Positions 22,226 to 31,153 of a stretch of DNA of 64,000 nucleotides are shown here, piece after piece (within the stretch, counting starts at the first letter, position 1; every line of letters begins with the position of its first letter). The position numbers and the translations under genes were made by a program. The notes below the pieces were generated by a model. That model was not told the DNA's origin. It did not search any database and saw only the letters and a list, made by a program, of their open reading frames with translations. The DNA is taken from contig CAJZIA020000003.1 of NCBI GenBank assembly GCA_916048095.2, positions 619,001 through 683,000 on the forward strand, in the 5' to 3' direction. Source of the stretch: Sacculina carcini (taxonomy: Eukaryota > Arthropoda > Thecostraca > Sacculinidae).

Positions 22226-25200
22226 TTGTTTGTTTCAAGGCTCGAATCCATCACACAGTCAAACGCGTCATTCATCAGCAACAACTCCACATTACACCTC
22301 ACAGTCACACACATCAAACAACAATCAACCATGGATATCGACATTCACGGCGCTGCTAGGCTAAAGCTCAAGGGGGACGTGAAGTCCTGGTTTACCAACA
22401 AGAAATGTTTCTTTCGGATTGCCGGGACTCACTGCCTCCCACGAGCTCTGGCAGCTGCCATATACATACACAACAACACAGACAAAAGTGCACGACACCG
22501 CCAAGGCATGAAGAGGTTGGAGGAAAGAACGGATTCATTTGAGGAGGAGGCGAAACGACTGTGCATGGCATCGCAACTGGACTGGACGGCACGGATGGGG
22601 ACAAGGGAAGTGGACATTTTCACACAGCACCTGCACGACTACACAATACACATTTACTCGTCAGAACACATGCACAAACACGTACACACCTCGGGCACGG
22701 GAAACACACACCTGTACCTGTATCACACGCACGAACATTTTGACGTAATCACTTCTATCACTGCATTCCTTTCCATACCCTACTTTTGCCATCACTGTCA
22801 AACATCGTACAAGAACAAAAACGAACACACCTGTGCCGGGGGATGCCACGACTGCGGATCACCAACAAAATGCGTGAGGGAAGGTGCTCTGGTCCACTGT
22901 CCCGATTGTAATTTGAATTTCATTTCAGCCTCTTGTTTCGCGGTCCACAAGAATGTTCGTTGTTGTGTTCGACGTGGATGTCGTACTTGTGGTGACGTCA
23001 CGTATAAATCACACTCAAAAAACCATCATGTGTGTGGGACATATTTGTGTCCATTTTGTACGGAGCGGGTCGCGAAGCAGGATGTTTCCACCACCCCACA
23101 CAGATGCTTTCTGCAGCCGCTTAAGCCTGCTGCAATTAATCAGAAGCAATTGTATATTTTTTATGATTTCGAGTGCATGAACATCCCTGAAACTAACCGT
23201 CATGTTCCCAACTATTGCGTGTGTCAGATTTGCTGTTCTGCTTGCTTCGAGAATATCTCCGATCCTTGTTCTGCTTGCGGCACTAACCAGCATGAGTTTG
23301 TATTCTCCGGACCGAATACACTGCAGGACTTTGGTCGATGGTTGTTTTCCCACGATCAAGCAAAAGTCATAGCGCATTACGCACAAGGCTATGACAACAA
23401 CTTGGTCGTGGAATATGCGTTGAGTCAGGGAATGTTGCCAGATCTCATAATGAACGGTCGAAAAATCCTCTCCATCAAATTTCCCAACTCCAAACTTCAT
23501 TTCCTTGATTCGTTCAGTTTCCTGCCTATGCCTCTCGCTAAATTTTCCAAAACATTCAATATTTCCGTCCGCAAAGGTTTCTTTCCTCACACGATGAACA
23601 CTCCTGATCACCAATCCTATGCTGGACCGTTCCCGACAGTCGACATGTTTGATGCGGATCGTATGTCGGTCGACCAGCGTGCCGAGTTTTTGACCTGGCA
23701 TTCCAGTCAAGTTGGCAAGACATATGATTTCCGCCGTGAAATGGGTGCATATTGTCGAGACGATGTCAATGTTCTTCGTCTCGGCGCCATGCGTTTCCGT
23801 GACCAGTTCATCGGTGTCACGAAAACAGACCCGTTCCAGTGTGTCACATTACCGTCTGCGTGCCACACTGTCTGGCGGTCAAACTATTTGCGCAAAAACA
23901 CTGTGGCTTTGGTTCCGAGTCAGCTGCACTACCGTCCAACGGGTAACTACTCAAAGAAATCGATCCAGTGGCTGGAGCTGGAGGCGTCGTCTCGCGGTAT
24001 CAATATCCAGCACGCACTGAACTCTGGTGAAGTGTGTATTGGACCGTACAAAGTGGACGGCTACGTCAAAGCGGGAGACCATCACCAACTTTTCGAGTTT
24101 CTCGGGTGTTATTTCCATGGACACGGGCACTCTGGTGAGTGTAGCAATAAGAGCGTCAGCAAAAACTGCCGCTCGGTGATGAACACCGGATGTCGGACAC
24201 CAAAGCAGCTCTACGATCGCACACTACAACGCCTTGAACAACTGGCCTCCCGGTCGGATACAGAAGTAATTTCCATCTGGGAATGCGAGTACGACGCCAT
24301 GATTAGGCACGACGAAACCAAACGTCGTTTCACCGAATCTGTGCGTCCAGTCGAGCCAATGAATGTTCGCGACGCACTGTACGGCGGAAGAACCGAGGTG
24401 TTTCGTCACTTTGTAGAATGCTCTGAAACCGAAAAAATTCACTATGTAGACGTTTGCTCCCTCTATCCTTATATTCTAAAGTATGGCAAGTTTCCAGTTG
24501 GTCATCCCGAGTTTTTGTTTCGTCCTTCCGTTTCTGATTTCCACAAGTACTTTGGCATTGTTCACTGTAGGATCCTACCTCCTCGCAATATTCACCTCCC
24601 AGTCCTTCCGGCCCGAGTGAACGAGCGCCTCGTTTTTTCGTTGTGCAGGAGCTGTTCCGAGCAGCACGTTGGCGACGGCAAAGACTTCTGTACCGGTCGG
24701 ATAGTGTGCGAGCACGATGATGAGCAGCGCAGTTTCACTTCCAGTTGGGTGTCGTTGGAAGTAGCAAAAGCTTTGAGCATGGGCTATCGTCTGTTGGAAA
24801 TTTTCGAATTTTGGCACTTTCCAGCCACCACTCGGTTCAATGACGGCCGTGGAGGGTTGTTTGCCGGCTACATCAACGATTTTTATGCGTTGAAGGTGGC
24901 TGCGGAGGGATATCCTGCTCACGTTCAATGTGACGCCGAGCGTGAAACGTATCGACGTGACATTGAACAGCGTGAGCAGATTACCCTTCCGACTGTTGCC
25001 AAGAACCCAGGCCTGAGAGCTGTGGCCAAGCTGTGCCTCAACAGTCAGTGGGGCAAGTTGGCTCAGCGCTGCAACCTCGACCAGACCGAACTCGTCACTT
25101 CACGGCAGCGTTTCTTTGAGTTGATGGATGATCCAGCTCTGGACGTCACGGCCTGTGATCTCATTCCTTTCCTGTCGGCCGACGCTTCGGAGGATGGTGA

Positions 25201-25813
25201 CATTGACGAAGAAGAGGACGCTGTCATGCGCATAACACACAAACACAAGACAGACGAGACAGTCACTGGACCGCTTAAAACAAACATTATTCTTGCCTCT
25301 TTTGTTACTGCTCAAGCCCGTCTCTATCTGTATTCATTCATGGAAAAGCTTCAGTCTAACCAACTAATTTATTGTGACACCGACAGCATAATTTACCTTT
25401 CTGCGCCTACGCTTCCGCAAATTCACACTGGTCGCTTTCTGGGTGAAATGACGGACGAACTAACTGCTTTTGGTCCGGAGAGCTTTATTAATTCTGTAAT
25501 CTGCTTGTCTCCCAAAAACTACGCCTTCACTGTGACTAACTCTGCTAACGAGGCATGCACCGTTATCAAAATGCGCGGAATAACACAGTCATACGCCACT
25601 AACCAACTAATCACTGCAGAAAGTTTCAATTCCCTCTTGACAACCCCGGGCACCCAGATTAAAGTACCCATTCAGACGTTCAAGAAAACGATAGATTTTC
25701 ACATTGTAACTGTAAGGGGGGAGAAGATTAATAGGATAGTTGCCAGCAAGAGGGGGGTCCTTCCCGACTACAGCACCTTTCCTCACGGGTACATGCACAC
25801 ACAAACACACTAA
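22226..25813 (+). CDS. Protein-primed DNA polymerase B (Polinton pPolB)
   Basis: Frame of 1195 codons. The first ATG is at 22331; the frame is open upstream to 22226 without an ATG, and that part continues the N-terminal domain type of the preceding ORF. Residues are numbered from 22226. A region of about 50-170 is of the Polinton N-terminal type, followed by Cys/His clusters (about 190-280, CHHC, CPDC, CGTYLCPFC). Exonuclease motif I is DFE (314-316); the others are AHYAQGYDNN and YCRDD. Polymerase motif A is DVCSLYP (Asp 742), motif B KLCLNSQWG (935-943) and motif C YCDTDS (Asp 1051 and 1053). It replicates the linear element by protein priming at the terminal repeats. The length fits the family, and all catalytic motifs are visible. 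Confidence 0.97.
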   Translation: MFVSRLESITQSNASFISNNSTLHLTVTHIKQQSTMDIDIHGAARLKLKGDVKSWFTNKKCFFRIAGTHCLPRALAAAIYIHNNTDKSARHRQGMKRLEERTDSFEEEAKRLCMASQLDWTARMGTREVDIFTQHLHDYTIHIYSSEHMHKHVHTSGTGNTHLYLYHTHEHFDVITSITAFLSIPYFCHHCQTSYKNKNEHTCAGGCHDCGSPTKCVREGALVHCPDCNLNFISASCFAVHKNVRCCVRRGCRTCGDVTYKSHSKNHHVCGTYLCPFCTERVAKQDVSTTPHRCFLQPLKPAAINQKQLYIFYDFECMNIPETNRHVPNYCVCQICCSACFENISDPCSACGTNQHEFVFSGPNTLQDFGRWLFSHDQAKVIAHYAQGYDNNLVVEYALSQGMLPDLIMNGRKILSIKFPNSKLHFLDSFSFLPMPLAKFSKTFNISVRKGFFPHTMNTPDHQSYAGPFPTVDMFDADRMSVDQRAEFLTWHSSQVGKTYDFRREMGAYCRDDVNVLRLGAMRFRDQFIGVTKTDPFQCVTLPSACHTVWRSNYLRKNTVALVPSQLHYRPTGNYSKKSIQWLELEASSRGINIQHALNSGEVCIGPYKVDGYVKAGDHHQLFEFLGCYFHGHGHSGECSNKSVSKNCRSVMNTGCRTPKQLYDRTLQRLEQLASRSDTEVISIWECEYDAMIRHDETKRRFTESVRPVEPMNVRDALYGGRTEVFRHFVECSETEKIHYVDVCSLYPYILKYGKFPVGHPEFLFRPSVSDFHKYFGIVHCRILPPRNIHLPVLPARVNERLVFSLCRSCSEQHVGDGKDFCTGRIVCEHDDEQRSFTSSWVSLEVAKALSMGYRLLEIFEFWHFPATTRFNDGRGGLFAGYINDFYALKVAAEGYPAHVQCDAERETYRRDIEQREQITLPTVAKNPGLRAVAKLCLNSQWGKLAQRCNLDQTELVTSRQRFFELMDDPALDVTACDLIPFLSADASEDGDIDEEEDAVMRITHKHKTDETVTGPLKTNIILASFVTAQARLYLYSFMEKLQSNQLIYCDTDSIIYLSAPTLPQIHTGRFLGEMTDELTAFGPESFINSVICLSPKNYAFTVTNSANEACTVIKMRGITQSYATNQLITAESFNSLLTTPGTQIKVPIQTFKKTIDFHIVTVRGEKINRIVASKRGVLPDYSTFPHGYMHTQTH

Positions 25814-25930
25814 CAAATATTTTGTTTTTGCCCATGATTTGTGTATAAATATAAAATGATGTATAAACGTGTGTCTGTATACATGTCAACATCATATCGT
25901 TGGTGCTTCTCACCGTACTAGCTTTGTTTC

Positions 25931-25966
25931 TATAAATACACGTAAAACTCTGTTGAATCATCAGTG
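25931..25966 (+). promoter_or_regulatory. TATA plus TCAGT initiator ahead of the ATPase gene
   Basis: TATAAATA at 25931-25938 and TCAGTG at 25961-25966. The TATA box starts 32 bp before the predicted start base, and the ATG follows at 25984. The spacing is that of a standard Pol II core promoter. Confidence 0.65.
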
Positions 25967-25983
25967 AGTCATACTCGGTGGCC

Positions 25984-26643
25984 ATGGAAACACACGACGC
26001 CAGACTGGTCACACCCTTCACAATGATATTATCGGGTCCTTCGGGATCCGGGAAGAGTCGGTTTATAGCCGACATGCTGACTCGGTCTGATCAAGTGCTC
26101 ACCACTCGACCAGATCATGTATTGTACTGTCATGGAAATGTGGCACCCGATCATATTGGTAGTCATTTGGTCAACGAAATGCGACACGGACTACCTACGC
26201 ACGAGGAAATACAACAGTTGGCCGGTAAACATAAACGCAGAAACGGGTGCATGGTGATAATTGACGATATGCTGGAGGCGGTCGAAGGGTCGTTGGTACG
26301 CGACATGTTTACCAAAATATCCCGTCACGACAATATGAGTGTAGTGTTTGTCACTCAAAACACGTTTTTGAAATCGCCCAATTATCGTACAATCAGTTTG
26401 AATACAAATTATTACGTGTTTTTTCGCAACTTTCGCGATAAAACTCCGCTACGTGCATTTGCTCAGCAGTACATGCCGGAAAACAGCAAGTTTATCATGG
26501 ATGTGTACCACGATGTAATGCAGCGTTCATATGGACATTTGCTGGTGGATTTGCGACAACAAACCGACAACAGATTACGTGTGCGCAGCAATGTGCTGGA
26601 AGAACCAATTATCGTGTACTTGGCGGCACTAAGGTATAAATAG
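25984..26643 (+). CDS. Genome-packaging ATPase (FtsK/HerA, A32-like)
   Basis: 219 aa from the ATG at 25984. Walker A is GPSGSGKS at residues 18-25, and Walker B is MVIIDD with acidic residues at about 94-95. A later VVFVTQNTF is a sensor-like strand. This is the compact packaging ATPase shared by Polintons, adintoviruses and other double-jelly-roll viruses, which pumps DNA into the capsid. Its own TATA/initiator lies upstream, and its stop codon overlaps the TATA box of the next gene (26635-26643). Confidence 0.95.
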   Translation: METHDARLVTPFTMILSGPSGSGKSRFIADMLTRSDQVLTTRPDHVLYCHGNVAPDHIGSHLVNEMRHGLPTHEEIQQLAGKHKRRNGCMVIIDDMLEAVEGSLVRDMFTKISRHDNMSVVFVTQNTFLKSPNYRTISLNTNYYVFFRNFRDKTPLRAFAQQYMPENSKFIMDVYHDVMQRSYGHLLVDLRQQTDNRLRVRSNVLEEPIIVYLAALRYK

Positions 26644-26665
26644 CCGTACACTTTGCCGACCAGTG
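26635..26665 (+). promoter_or_regulatory. TATA box overlapping the ATPase stop codon
   Basis: TATAAATAG at 26635-26643 contains the TAG stop of the ATPase frame. A CCAGTG initiator-like site lies about 27 bp downstream, and the next ATG is at 26678. This is compact use of the sequence for both coding and promotion. Confidence 0.6.
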
Positions 26666-26677
26666 TCATTTGCCAAA

Positions 26678-27007
26678 ATGTCTTTGGCGTTGAAACGTCG
26701 TTGGTCCACCATCGAAGCTCTTCCACGTCTCACGCATCGTCAACAAAAAGCCGTTCTCAACACGTACGACCCTGCTCTGATACGGGCGATTTGTGAAATT
26801 TGCAACAACGTGCTACAAGACCGTGTTCCTTTGGAAAAGAAACAAAAACGTCGTCTATCTAAATACAAGAGCATACTGCGTAAATTGTGTGACAAACGTC
26901 CGTCACTGAAGAAAAAACAACGAGTGCTGGTGCAAAGCGGAAAATTTCTCTCCGCCCTTATACCCGTGGTTGCATCGGTTATAAGCTGTATACTGTCTGC
27001 AAAATAA
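26678..27007 (+). CDS. Small basic Polinton protein with hydrophobic tail
   Basis: 109 aa from the ATG at 26678. It is Lys/Arg-rich in the middle (KKQKRRLSKYK, SLKKKQRVLVQ) and ends in a hydrophobic stretch FLSALIPVVASVISCIL. The pattern of a basic core followed by LVQxGxFL and a hydrophobic end is common in Polinton/adintovirus genomes, where the protein is usually small and unassigned; a DNA-binding core or membrane-active virion protein is plausible. Its TAA stop overlaps the next ATG (TAATG at 27005-27009), so the two are probably translated from one mRNA. Confidence 0.8.
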   Translation: MSLALKRRWSTIEALPRLTHRQQKAVLNTYDPALIRAICEICNNVLQDRVPLEKKQKRRLSKYKSILRKLCDKRPSLKKKQRVLVQSGKFLSALIPVVASVISCILSAK

Positions 27008-27588
27008 TGAGCGCCTTCCAACGAATGGTTCTCATATCGCAAGCGACGTATATGGAGATGCAGAATCGGATCGCACCTACTCCCATACCGGAGCGGGAAC
27101 AAATACTCTTCAACCCAACGGCCAGTGACGAAACCAAACGAATTCAGTTTGTTGATGCATGGCATCCGAAACGAGAGACTGCTACAGCTCCACCATCGGT
27201 AGAACGAATCGAAAACAAGGATAAATGGCTAGATCTGGTTCCACTCACATATAAACGTCAGGCACGGTACGTTCTCGATCGGTTGGCTACAGTGCTCGAA
27301 TGGGATAACAAAACGGGGACGCTCCATCTTGACCGAAACCCAATTCCGTATAGTAATATTGTTGATTTGATAAATTATATTGTGCGTCAACGGAAAGGTG
27401 TAACACAACCCGTGGGGTGGGCACAAATAAAACCGTTGGTGGAATCGCTAAACTTGCCGCGCGAAGCAGCACCAAATTTACATACTGTTCAAACAACACA
27501 CAAACGTCGTCAGACGGTGGAGGAGGAAGACAGTAGCGATCGTGAGATACTGTCCACGAAACGAAAATGGCTCAAGTATCCACGTTGA
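27007..27588 (+). CDS. Conserved Polinton protein of unknown function
   Basis: 193 aa. The central part (YVLDRLATVLEWDNKTG, GTLHLDRNPIP, SNIVDLINYIVRQRKG, PVGWAQIKPLVESLNLPRE) matches a family I know as a conserved companion of Polinton integrase and ATPase genes, with no established activity. The C terminus is acidic then basic (EEEDSSD, TKRKW). The start overlaps the preceding stop, and the end overlaps the integrase start by 22 bp. Confidence 0.8.
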   Translation: MSAFQRMVLISQATYMEMQNRIAPTPIPEREQILFNPTASDETKRIQFVDAWHPKRETATAPPSVERIENKDKWLDLVPLTYKRQARYVLDRLATVLEWDNKTGTLHLDRNPIPYSNIVDLINYIVRQRKGVTQPVGWAQIKPLVESLNLPREAAPNLHTVQTTHKRRQTVEEEDSSDREILSTKRKWLKYPR

Positions 27589-28382
27589 AGTGGTCGCAGA
27601 CCACTCGTGAATTGCATAGGCAAGTGCGTAAACGGTTTGCACGTAATCCGTACACCAGCTCGGGCTTGAACGATACATGGCAAGTGGATTTGTGCGATGT
27701 CTGTCGTTTGCGAGGTCACAATACACAGGTAAAGTACCTGTTGGCCGCTGTAGATGTATTCAGCAGGCAAGCACATGTGCGCACATTACGCAGCAAGAAC
27801 GGACCGGCAGTGGCCAAGGCAATGGACTCTATTCTCAAGGACAATTGTATACCGATGCAGATAATGAGCGACAAGGGACGAGAATTCACCGGACACGAAT
27901 TCAAGCGTGTAATGAAAGAATACAATATTCATCATTATACAACAACCACAATTATTCGAAAAGCATGGATAGTCGAGCGATTTTTCAGAACATTTCTCTC
28001 GCTCATATACAAATACATGACCGAAAACAATACAAAACGATATGTGAAAATGCTTCCGTGGCTTTTGGAGCAATACAACAACACTCATCACCGATCCGTC
28101 GGGATGGCGCCAAGTCACGTGAAAATGGCGACGCAGCACTTGGTTGATGTGAGAAAACCACGTAAACAGACGCCGAAATTACGCGTCGGCGATAAAGTGC
28201 GTCTCGCTCTACCGAAAACAATATTTGAGAAAGGCTATACGCAGACATTTTCCAGCGAGGTGTTTATCATATCGGCGATATGTACCCGTCGACCTGTACC
28301 AATGTACAAGCTGCAAGACACGAGCGGAAAGACAATAGCCGGATCATATTATCAGCAAGAGCTGGGGCGTGTTGCTACGTAG
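27567..28382 (+). CDS. Retroviral-type (rve, DDE) integrase of Polinton
   Basis: 271 aa from the ATG at 27567. The catalytic core has Asp 41 in TWQVDL, Asp 102 in MSDKGREF and Glu 137 in IVERF, with 34 residues between the last two. A C-terminal SH3/chromo-like part (LRVGDKVRLA, YKLQDTSGK) follows. No strong N-terminal zinc finger is seen. It is expected to bind the terminal repeats and insert the linear element, making short target duplications like the CACAT pair flanking this copy. Confidence 0.96.
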   Translation: MAQVSTLKWSQTTRELHRQVRKRFARNPYTSSGLNDTWQVDLCDVCRLRGHNTQVKYLLAAVDVFSRQAHVRTLRSKNGPAVAKAMDSILKDNCIPMQIMSDKGREFTGHEFKRVMKEYNIHHYTTTTIIRKAWIVERFFRTFLSLIYKYMTENNTKRYVKMLPWLLEQYNNTHHRSVGMAPSHVKMATQHLVDVRKPRKQTPKLRVGDKVRLALPKTIFEKGYTQTFSSEVFIISAICTRRPVPMYKLQDTSGKTIAGSYYQQELGRVAT

Positions 28383-28617
28383 ATGCTCTATCACAATATT
28401 GTTGACATTATGGTATCGGCGTTGAAGCAATGTCAGCATGCTCGACATGTGTTTTGCTTCTCGGTGCTGAGTCAGCGACTGACAAAGACAAAGACACAAT
28501 GTACAATGCATGATTTGTCAGCATACAGCCGCGCATACAATCGATGAATTGGATGAACAAGTTGTCGATGAACATCAGTCGTTGTCACGGATTGCCAGTG
28601 CTCACTTGTCTTGCCTC
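28383..28617 (+). other. Leader region between integrase and the proline-rich genes
   Basis: No separate gene. The frame of the first proline-rich gene is open here from 28510, but the conserved start (compare its paralogue) is at 28618, so this is probably a promoter/leader region. Confidence 0.45.
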
Positions 28618-29019
28618 ATGGATCTTTACGTGACTGTGCGTATTGCGGCCCACACAGGGCCAGAGGTGCTTGCATGGTGGTGGCAACTGGCACCAGCGCC
28701 TCCGTCGCCACAACCGTTACTGACGCCACCAACACCGTCGCCGACGCCGTCACCAACACCGTCGCCACCACCGCCGTCACCATCATCGATGCCACCACCA
28801 TCATCTCCGTCGCCACCACAACCGTCACCATCTACGCCGCCACCACCATCATCGCCGTCGCCACCATCAACTTCACAACCGTCAACATCTACGCCGCCAA
28901 CAACATCGCCGCTACATCATCCAGATTTTATGGATGATGTAAGTTTCAAAATCACAATTCCACCGGCGCCAGAAATTACACAGCACGAACTAGAGGATAT
29001 TTTTGAGAGTGAGTATTGA
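28618..29019 (+). CDS. Proline-rich Polinton protein, paralogue 1
   Basis: Starts at MDLYVTVRI (28618; an in-frame ATG at 28510 is less likely because the paralogue begins at the same motif). About 133 aa: MDLYVTVRI, then EVLAWWWQLAP, then a long Pro/Ser/Thr-rich region of PSP, TPSP and PPPP repeats encoded by a CCACCGTCA-like repeat, then an acidic tail (HHPDFMDDV, ELEDIFESEY). The next gene has the same layout, so these are tandem paralogues. Function unknown; a virion spike stalk, scaffold or host-interaction protein are all possible. Confidence 0.75.
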   Translation: MDLYVTVRIAAHTGPEVLAWWWQLAPAPPSPQPLLTPPTPSPTPSPTPSPPPPSPSSMPPPSSPSPPQPSPSTPPPPSSPSPPSTSQPSTSTPPTTSPLHHPDFMDDVSFKITIPPAPEITQHELEDIFESEY

Positions 29020-29194
29020 TGTGAGTTTTGTTGTGCTATTAATATTAACTAATGCTTGTTTTTGTTTGTTTGTTTTTTGTTCATTTGTTTGTGTACTAAT
29101 ACATACCAGCATTTCTGACAAGTGTTTCAGTCGTTTTCGATTAATTTGTGTCGTTGAAGAATTACGTTTTCAATGAGAAACACTTTCGATAAAC
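29020..29194 (+). other. Intergenic leader before paralogue 2
   Basis: AT-rich, without a frame; ends at the TATA box at 29195. Confidence 0.5.
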
Positions 29195-29223
29195 TATAAA
29201 AGGTAGTATCCATGCACTCAGTC
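29195..29223 (+). promoter_or_regulatory. TATA plus TCAGTC initiator for paralogue 2
   Basis: TATAAAAGG at 29195-29203 with TCAGTC at 29218-29223 and the ATG at 29237. The spacing of about 25 bp is slightly short but within the normal Pol II range. Confidence 0.65.
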
Positions 29224-29236
29224 GTCAATCGTTGTC

Positions 29237-29593
29237 ATGGATCGTCAGGGCATGGACCTTTACATTGTCACAAGAATATCTAGTGGTAGTGCGACACCTG
29301 AAATATGTCACTGGTGGTGGCAACCGACATCAATGCCACCGCCACCGGCGCCACCGTCGTCACCGTTACAGCCACAGCCATTACCAACACTTTCACCACC
29401 AACACCATCGCCCCCACCGTCTTGGCCGCCAGCACTTTGGCCACGTCGACGACGACGACAACGACAAATTTGTCGTGTGGTGCCATATAGACATCAACCG
29501 ACGACTCTGCCCCCGATACCAACGTCTCCTGATTTGTTTGAATCAGACGCTTCAACACACTTTGAAGATGATGAGGAAAATGACGATTATTAA
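29237..29593 (+). CDS. Proline-rich Polinton protein, paralogue 2
   Basis: 118 aa: MDRQGMDLYIVTRIS, then EICHWWWQPTS, then a Pro-rich stretch, then an Arg-rich patch (RRRRRQRQ) absent from paralogue 1, then an acidic tail (LFESDAS, FEDDEENDDY). It shares the MDLY-VTRI and WWWQ motifs and the tail with the gene at 28618-29019, so it arose by tandem duplication. It has its own TATA/initiator promoter. Function unknown. Confidence 0.75.
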   Translation: MDRQGMDLYIVTRISSGSATPEICHWWWQPTSMPPPPAPPSSPLQPQPLPTLSPPTPSPPPSWPPALWPRRRRRQRQICRVVPYRHQPTTLPPIPTSPDLFESDASTHFEDDEENDDY

Positions 29594-29665
29594 CAATTAA
29601 CAATTATTTTTGGTTTAAAAACAGCGAGCACAATGCATGCGATTATAGTTTGCTCACAGACAGCA

Positions 29666-31153
29666 ATGGAGTCGGACGGGTTTTATGTCACGCTCCCCAG
29701 TGTCGCCAGCACATCAACGTTCCCAAACAACACAACAGCCAATTTTACCGTGAATCTGCCCCATCCGATTCATCTCGACAACACCCAATGGCGTGTCGCT
29801 TTGCACTCTATAATTCTCCCCACCAATTGGCTGACAATCGACAACGACATTATCATTTCGGAATCGGCAAACCACGAGGACTTTATAGACGGTAAATTCA
29901 CGAGGGTAGACATTATCAAACCCGGCACCTATACTTTATCACAACTGGTCAGAGTATTGCAAGAAACACTGTCCAGCGACAAAATAAAGACGAGTGTATT
30001 GCCCGACAACCATTTACGGCTAAACTTGGAAAACACAGTGTTGACAATTAGCCGGAATCTTGCCCAGATGATGGTCGTACACTATGCGTCCGACTATGTA
30101 CGACACACAGAGTCCCTTACAATATTCAACTCGGCGGCAAAACAAAGTGAGTTGAGTATATATTTTCGCCTAAGCAACGTGTTTGAAAAACACTTGAAAA
30201 TCCGTTCCGATTTGGTCCAGGCACAAATACACAATGACCATTTACAACCACAATTGAGACACATGCAAGTGAGCAAGCGTACCCCGACACAAGAAATTGT
30301 ATTTAACCATCTGTATTATCTGCCGCTGTCACAGTCAACCGTCAACACTGTCAACATCAACATTCTCGACGAATCAGACAACAAATTCCCGTTCACCGCC
30401 GGCCCGGGACTGATATTGACTCTGCACTTTCAACGAATGGATCAAAAGGATTTCTATGTAACACTGGACAGCAGTAGCTGTCGCGAAATGTACCCTCAAA
30501 ATTCAGCTGCCAGTTTTCGTATCCACCTACCCCAAACTCTTGGCCTGGATCGTTCGTGGTCGGTAGGTTTGGCAGACATCACATTTGGTCGTAATTGGCT
30601 CAATATTGACAAGACGCTAAACTATTTGTGGCTAAACGGCAGCCCCCACCTGATACCCACAGGCCACTACAACACCAACACAACCTTGCTGGAGACAATT
30701 AATCGAGTTTGCAAGCAGACAGTGTTTACGCTTTTACCCAGTGGACACGTGACAAGTGCAAATGTTGTTGTCATAGTCAACAGTCGACTGGCCCATGCAT
30801 TGGGCTACGTTCAAGTGCCCGACAACGGTACGCCGTCAATTGATGCAAACACGCAGTCCTTGTATTTGATGGACATTAATCGGTTGAATCCTGCGCTAAT
30901 GTACGTCTACATGGACAAGGTGCAGGCACAACTCATTGGTGACAGTATGGCGCCCGTTCTACGAATCATCAGTCCGTATTCAACGGAGCAGCAAACGTTA
31001 AACATTCATCGTACGTTCAGTCCTATTCAGTATGTACCGTTGGAAGACGAGCATATTTCCGACATTGGTATAAATATAAGACAAAGTAACGGTGAATTGG
31101 TTTCATTCCAAGAAGAAACGTCGTACCTGACACTTCACTTTAAGCAGCTGTGA
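29666..31153 (+). CDS. Penton-like minor capsid protein with doubled module
   Basis: The frame is open from an ATG at 29633, but MESDGFYV at 29666 aligns with the family start and is preferred. Module 1 (GFYVTLPSVAS to LPTNWLTID) is echoed by module 2 (DFYVTLDSSS to FGRNWLNID, about 270 residues later), both of the FYVTLPSNSS-like minor capsid/penton type common in Polintons and adintoviruses. The C-terminal end (DIGINIRQSNGE, TSYLTLHF) is also family-typical. One frame thus contains two related modules, which looks like an ancient fusion. Expected to form the vertex or penton. The stop TGA overlaps the next ATG. Pieces of this gene form remnant A at 7540-8773. Confidence 0.88.
   Translation: MESDGFYVTLPSVASTSTFPNNTTANFTVNLPHPIHLDNTQWRVALHSIILPTNWLTIDNDIIISESANHEDFIDGKFTRVDIIKPGTYTLSQLVRVLQETLSSDKIKTSVLPDNHLRLNLENTVLTISRNLAQMMVVHYASDYVRHTESLTIFNSAAKQSELSIYFRLSNVFEKHLKIRSDLVQAQIHNDHLQPQLRHMQVSKRTPTQEIVFNHLYYLPLSQSTVNTVNINILDESDNKFPFTAGPGLILTLHFQRMDQKDFYVTLDSSSCREMYPQNSAASFRIHLPQTLGLDRSWSVGLADITFGRNWLNIDKTLNYLWLNGSPHLIPTGHYNTNTTLLETINRVCKQTVFTLLPSGHVTSANVVVIVNSRLAHALGYVQVPDNGTPSIDANTQSLYLMDINRLNPALMYVYMDKVQAQLIGDSMAPVLRIISPYSTEQQTLNIHRTFSPIQYVPLEDEHISDIGINIRQSNGELVSFQEETSYLTLHFKQL

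Noticed and set aside
28611-28937. Ala/Thr/Val-rich frames overlapping the proline-rich gene
   Set aside because: Alternate frames of the CCACCGTCA-like repeat; the MDLY/WWWQ frame is supported by its paralogue.
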